NCBI RefSeq assembly: GCF_006874465.1
Contig: NZ_VIRL01000013.1
Location: 1 to 64,000 of the forward strand
Length of the DNA stretch: 64,000 nucleotides
Reading direction: 5' to 3'
Origin: Microbispora bryophytorum
GTDB taxonomy: Bacteria > Actinomycetota > Actinomycetes > Streptosporangiales > Streptosporangiaceae
The notes under the pieces are model-generated. The model was given only the letters and a program-made list of their open reading frames with translations. It was not told where the DNA came from and searched no databases. Of the stretch, positions 61,251 to 64,000 are shown piece after piece. Position 1 is the stretch's first letter. Each line of letters opens with the position of its first letter. A program made the translations under genes and the position numbers.

Positions 61251-61745
61251 ATGAGCGTCACCGACGAACTGCTCACCAATGCCGAGCGGTACGCCGCGGG
61301 CTTCGAGAAGGGACACCTGCCGCTGCCCCCGGCGCGCGGGGTGGCCGTCCTCGCCTGCATGGACGCCCGGCTGAACGTGTATGGTCTGCTCGGGCTGACC
61401 GAGGGCGACGCTCACGTCATCCGCAACGCCGGCGGCGTGGTGACCGCGGACGAGCGGCGCAGCCTCGCCATCAGCCAGCGTCTGCTCGGCACGCGGGAGA
61501 TCATCCTCATCCACCACACGGACTGCGGCATGCTGACCTTCACCGACGACGACTTCCGCCGGGGCATCGAGGCCGAGGTCGGGATCAAGCCCGACTGGGC
61601 CGCCGAGGCGTTCTCCGACCTCGACGCGGACGTCATCCAGTCGATCAACAGGATCACGGCCGACCCGTTCATCCCCCACAAGGACTCGGTGCGGGGGTTC
61701 GTCTACGAGGTCGAGACCGGGCGGCTGCGCGAGGTCAAGCCCTGA
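61251..61745 (+). CDS. beta-carbonic-anhydrase-like protein (second copy)
   Basis: A 164-residue protein with zinc ligands Cys36 (LACMDAR), His89 and Cys92 (HHTDCGM), and the Asp38-Arg40 dyad. It belongs to the same short subgroup as the protein at 58981. The His-Thr-Asp-Cys-Gly-Met version is the commoner one. The ATG at 61251 lies after agaaggg. It is monocistronic and converges with parE. Confidence 0.85.
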   Translation: MSVTDELLTNAERYAAGFEKGHLPLPPARGVAVLACMDARLNVYGLLGLTEGDAHVIRNAGGVVTADERRSLAISQRLLGTREIILIHHTDCGMLTFTDDDFRRGIEAEVGIKPDWAAEAFSDLDADVIQSINRITADPFIPHKDSVRGFVYEVETGRLREVKP

Positions 61746-61826
61746 CGCGGCCTGCGCCCGTCACACGCCACGTAGCCCGGAAAAGTCGGAAAACCACCGC
61801 CTGATCGGGGCGAGGACCAACGGCCC

Positions 61827-61882
61827 GCGACGCTGAGCTCGGGACGCCGAACTCGCGACGCCGAGCTCAAGACCGCCGAGCC
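61827..61882. repeat. four 14-bp tandem repeats
   Basis: Copies of gcgacgccgagctc in 14-base register lie between the second carbonic anhydrase gene and the parE 3' end. Confidence 0.8.
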
Positions 61883-61901
61883 GGTGCGCGGCCGGCACCG
61901 G

Positions 61902-63974
<2,073 letters not shown>

Positions 63975-64000
63975 ACCCAACTCCTACTTATCAATCGAAC

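Overview
The window is high-GC DNA with frequent GTG starts, strong AGGAG-type ribosome sites and actinobacterial families (FasR, DUF3052, DUF3145, DUF5998, AhpE, homodimeric AceE). It is chromosomal sequence from an actinomycete, most likely of the Streptosporangiales (Nonomuraea, Microbispora and relatives). The phylum is firm; the order is inference from gene content.

Positions 1-13165 are a decayed genomic island at a tRNA-Val(TAC) gene (13094-13165, minus). A terminator/tRNA 3'-end segment occurs three times (about 632-745, 9262-9431, 13046-13165). Two copies have the last codons of similar tyrosine recombinases directly beside them. Between them lie IS481, IS3 and IS110 fragments, a broken toxin-antitoxin-like pair, VapBC, a HAD phosphatase, a large secreted subtilase, two lipoproteins and orphan genes. 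This looks like repeated integration at one tRNA followed by decay.

From 13181 the backbone is ordinary. It holds ROK kinase and zinc ribbon; ahpE, DUF3052, YjbQ and DUF1918 divergent from aceE; a secreted trypsin-like protease; VOC and two WYL regulators with short tandem repeats between them; a PHP protein; a DUF1190-like / glutathionylspermidine-synthase-like / DUF350 operon; DUF2079; and the fatty-acid operon fasR-fabD-fabH-acpP-fabF-accD. The order resembles the ahpE-aceE-fabD-kasA-accD6 region of mycobacteria, opened up by about 10 kb.

The most interesting locus is 36334-41212: four tightly packed, partly overlapping genes for a subtilase without a signal peptide, an ECF-type sigma factor, a small beta-rich protein of unknown function, and a TPR-CHAT (caspase-like) protease with repeat-filled linkers. 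It looks like an intracellular two-protease and sigma-factor signalling module. I know of no experimental description.

The right third carries a sulfurtransferase; a MarR-MFS-isochorismatase-like operon; an alkaline-phosphatase-superfamily enzyme with DUF5998; a GNAT/acyl-CoA-synthetase (Pat-like) protein; a PfkB kinase; a RecQ-like helicase fused to a phosphoribosyltransferase-like domain; parC; two beta-carbonic-anhydrase-like genes flanking an SPFH protein; and parE at the right edge. Short tandem repeats of 10-20 bp recur in at least seven intergenic spots. No CRISPR array, rRNA or complete transposon was seen.
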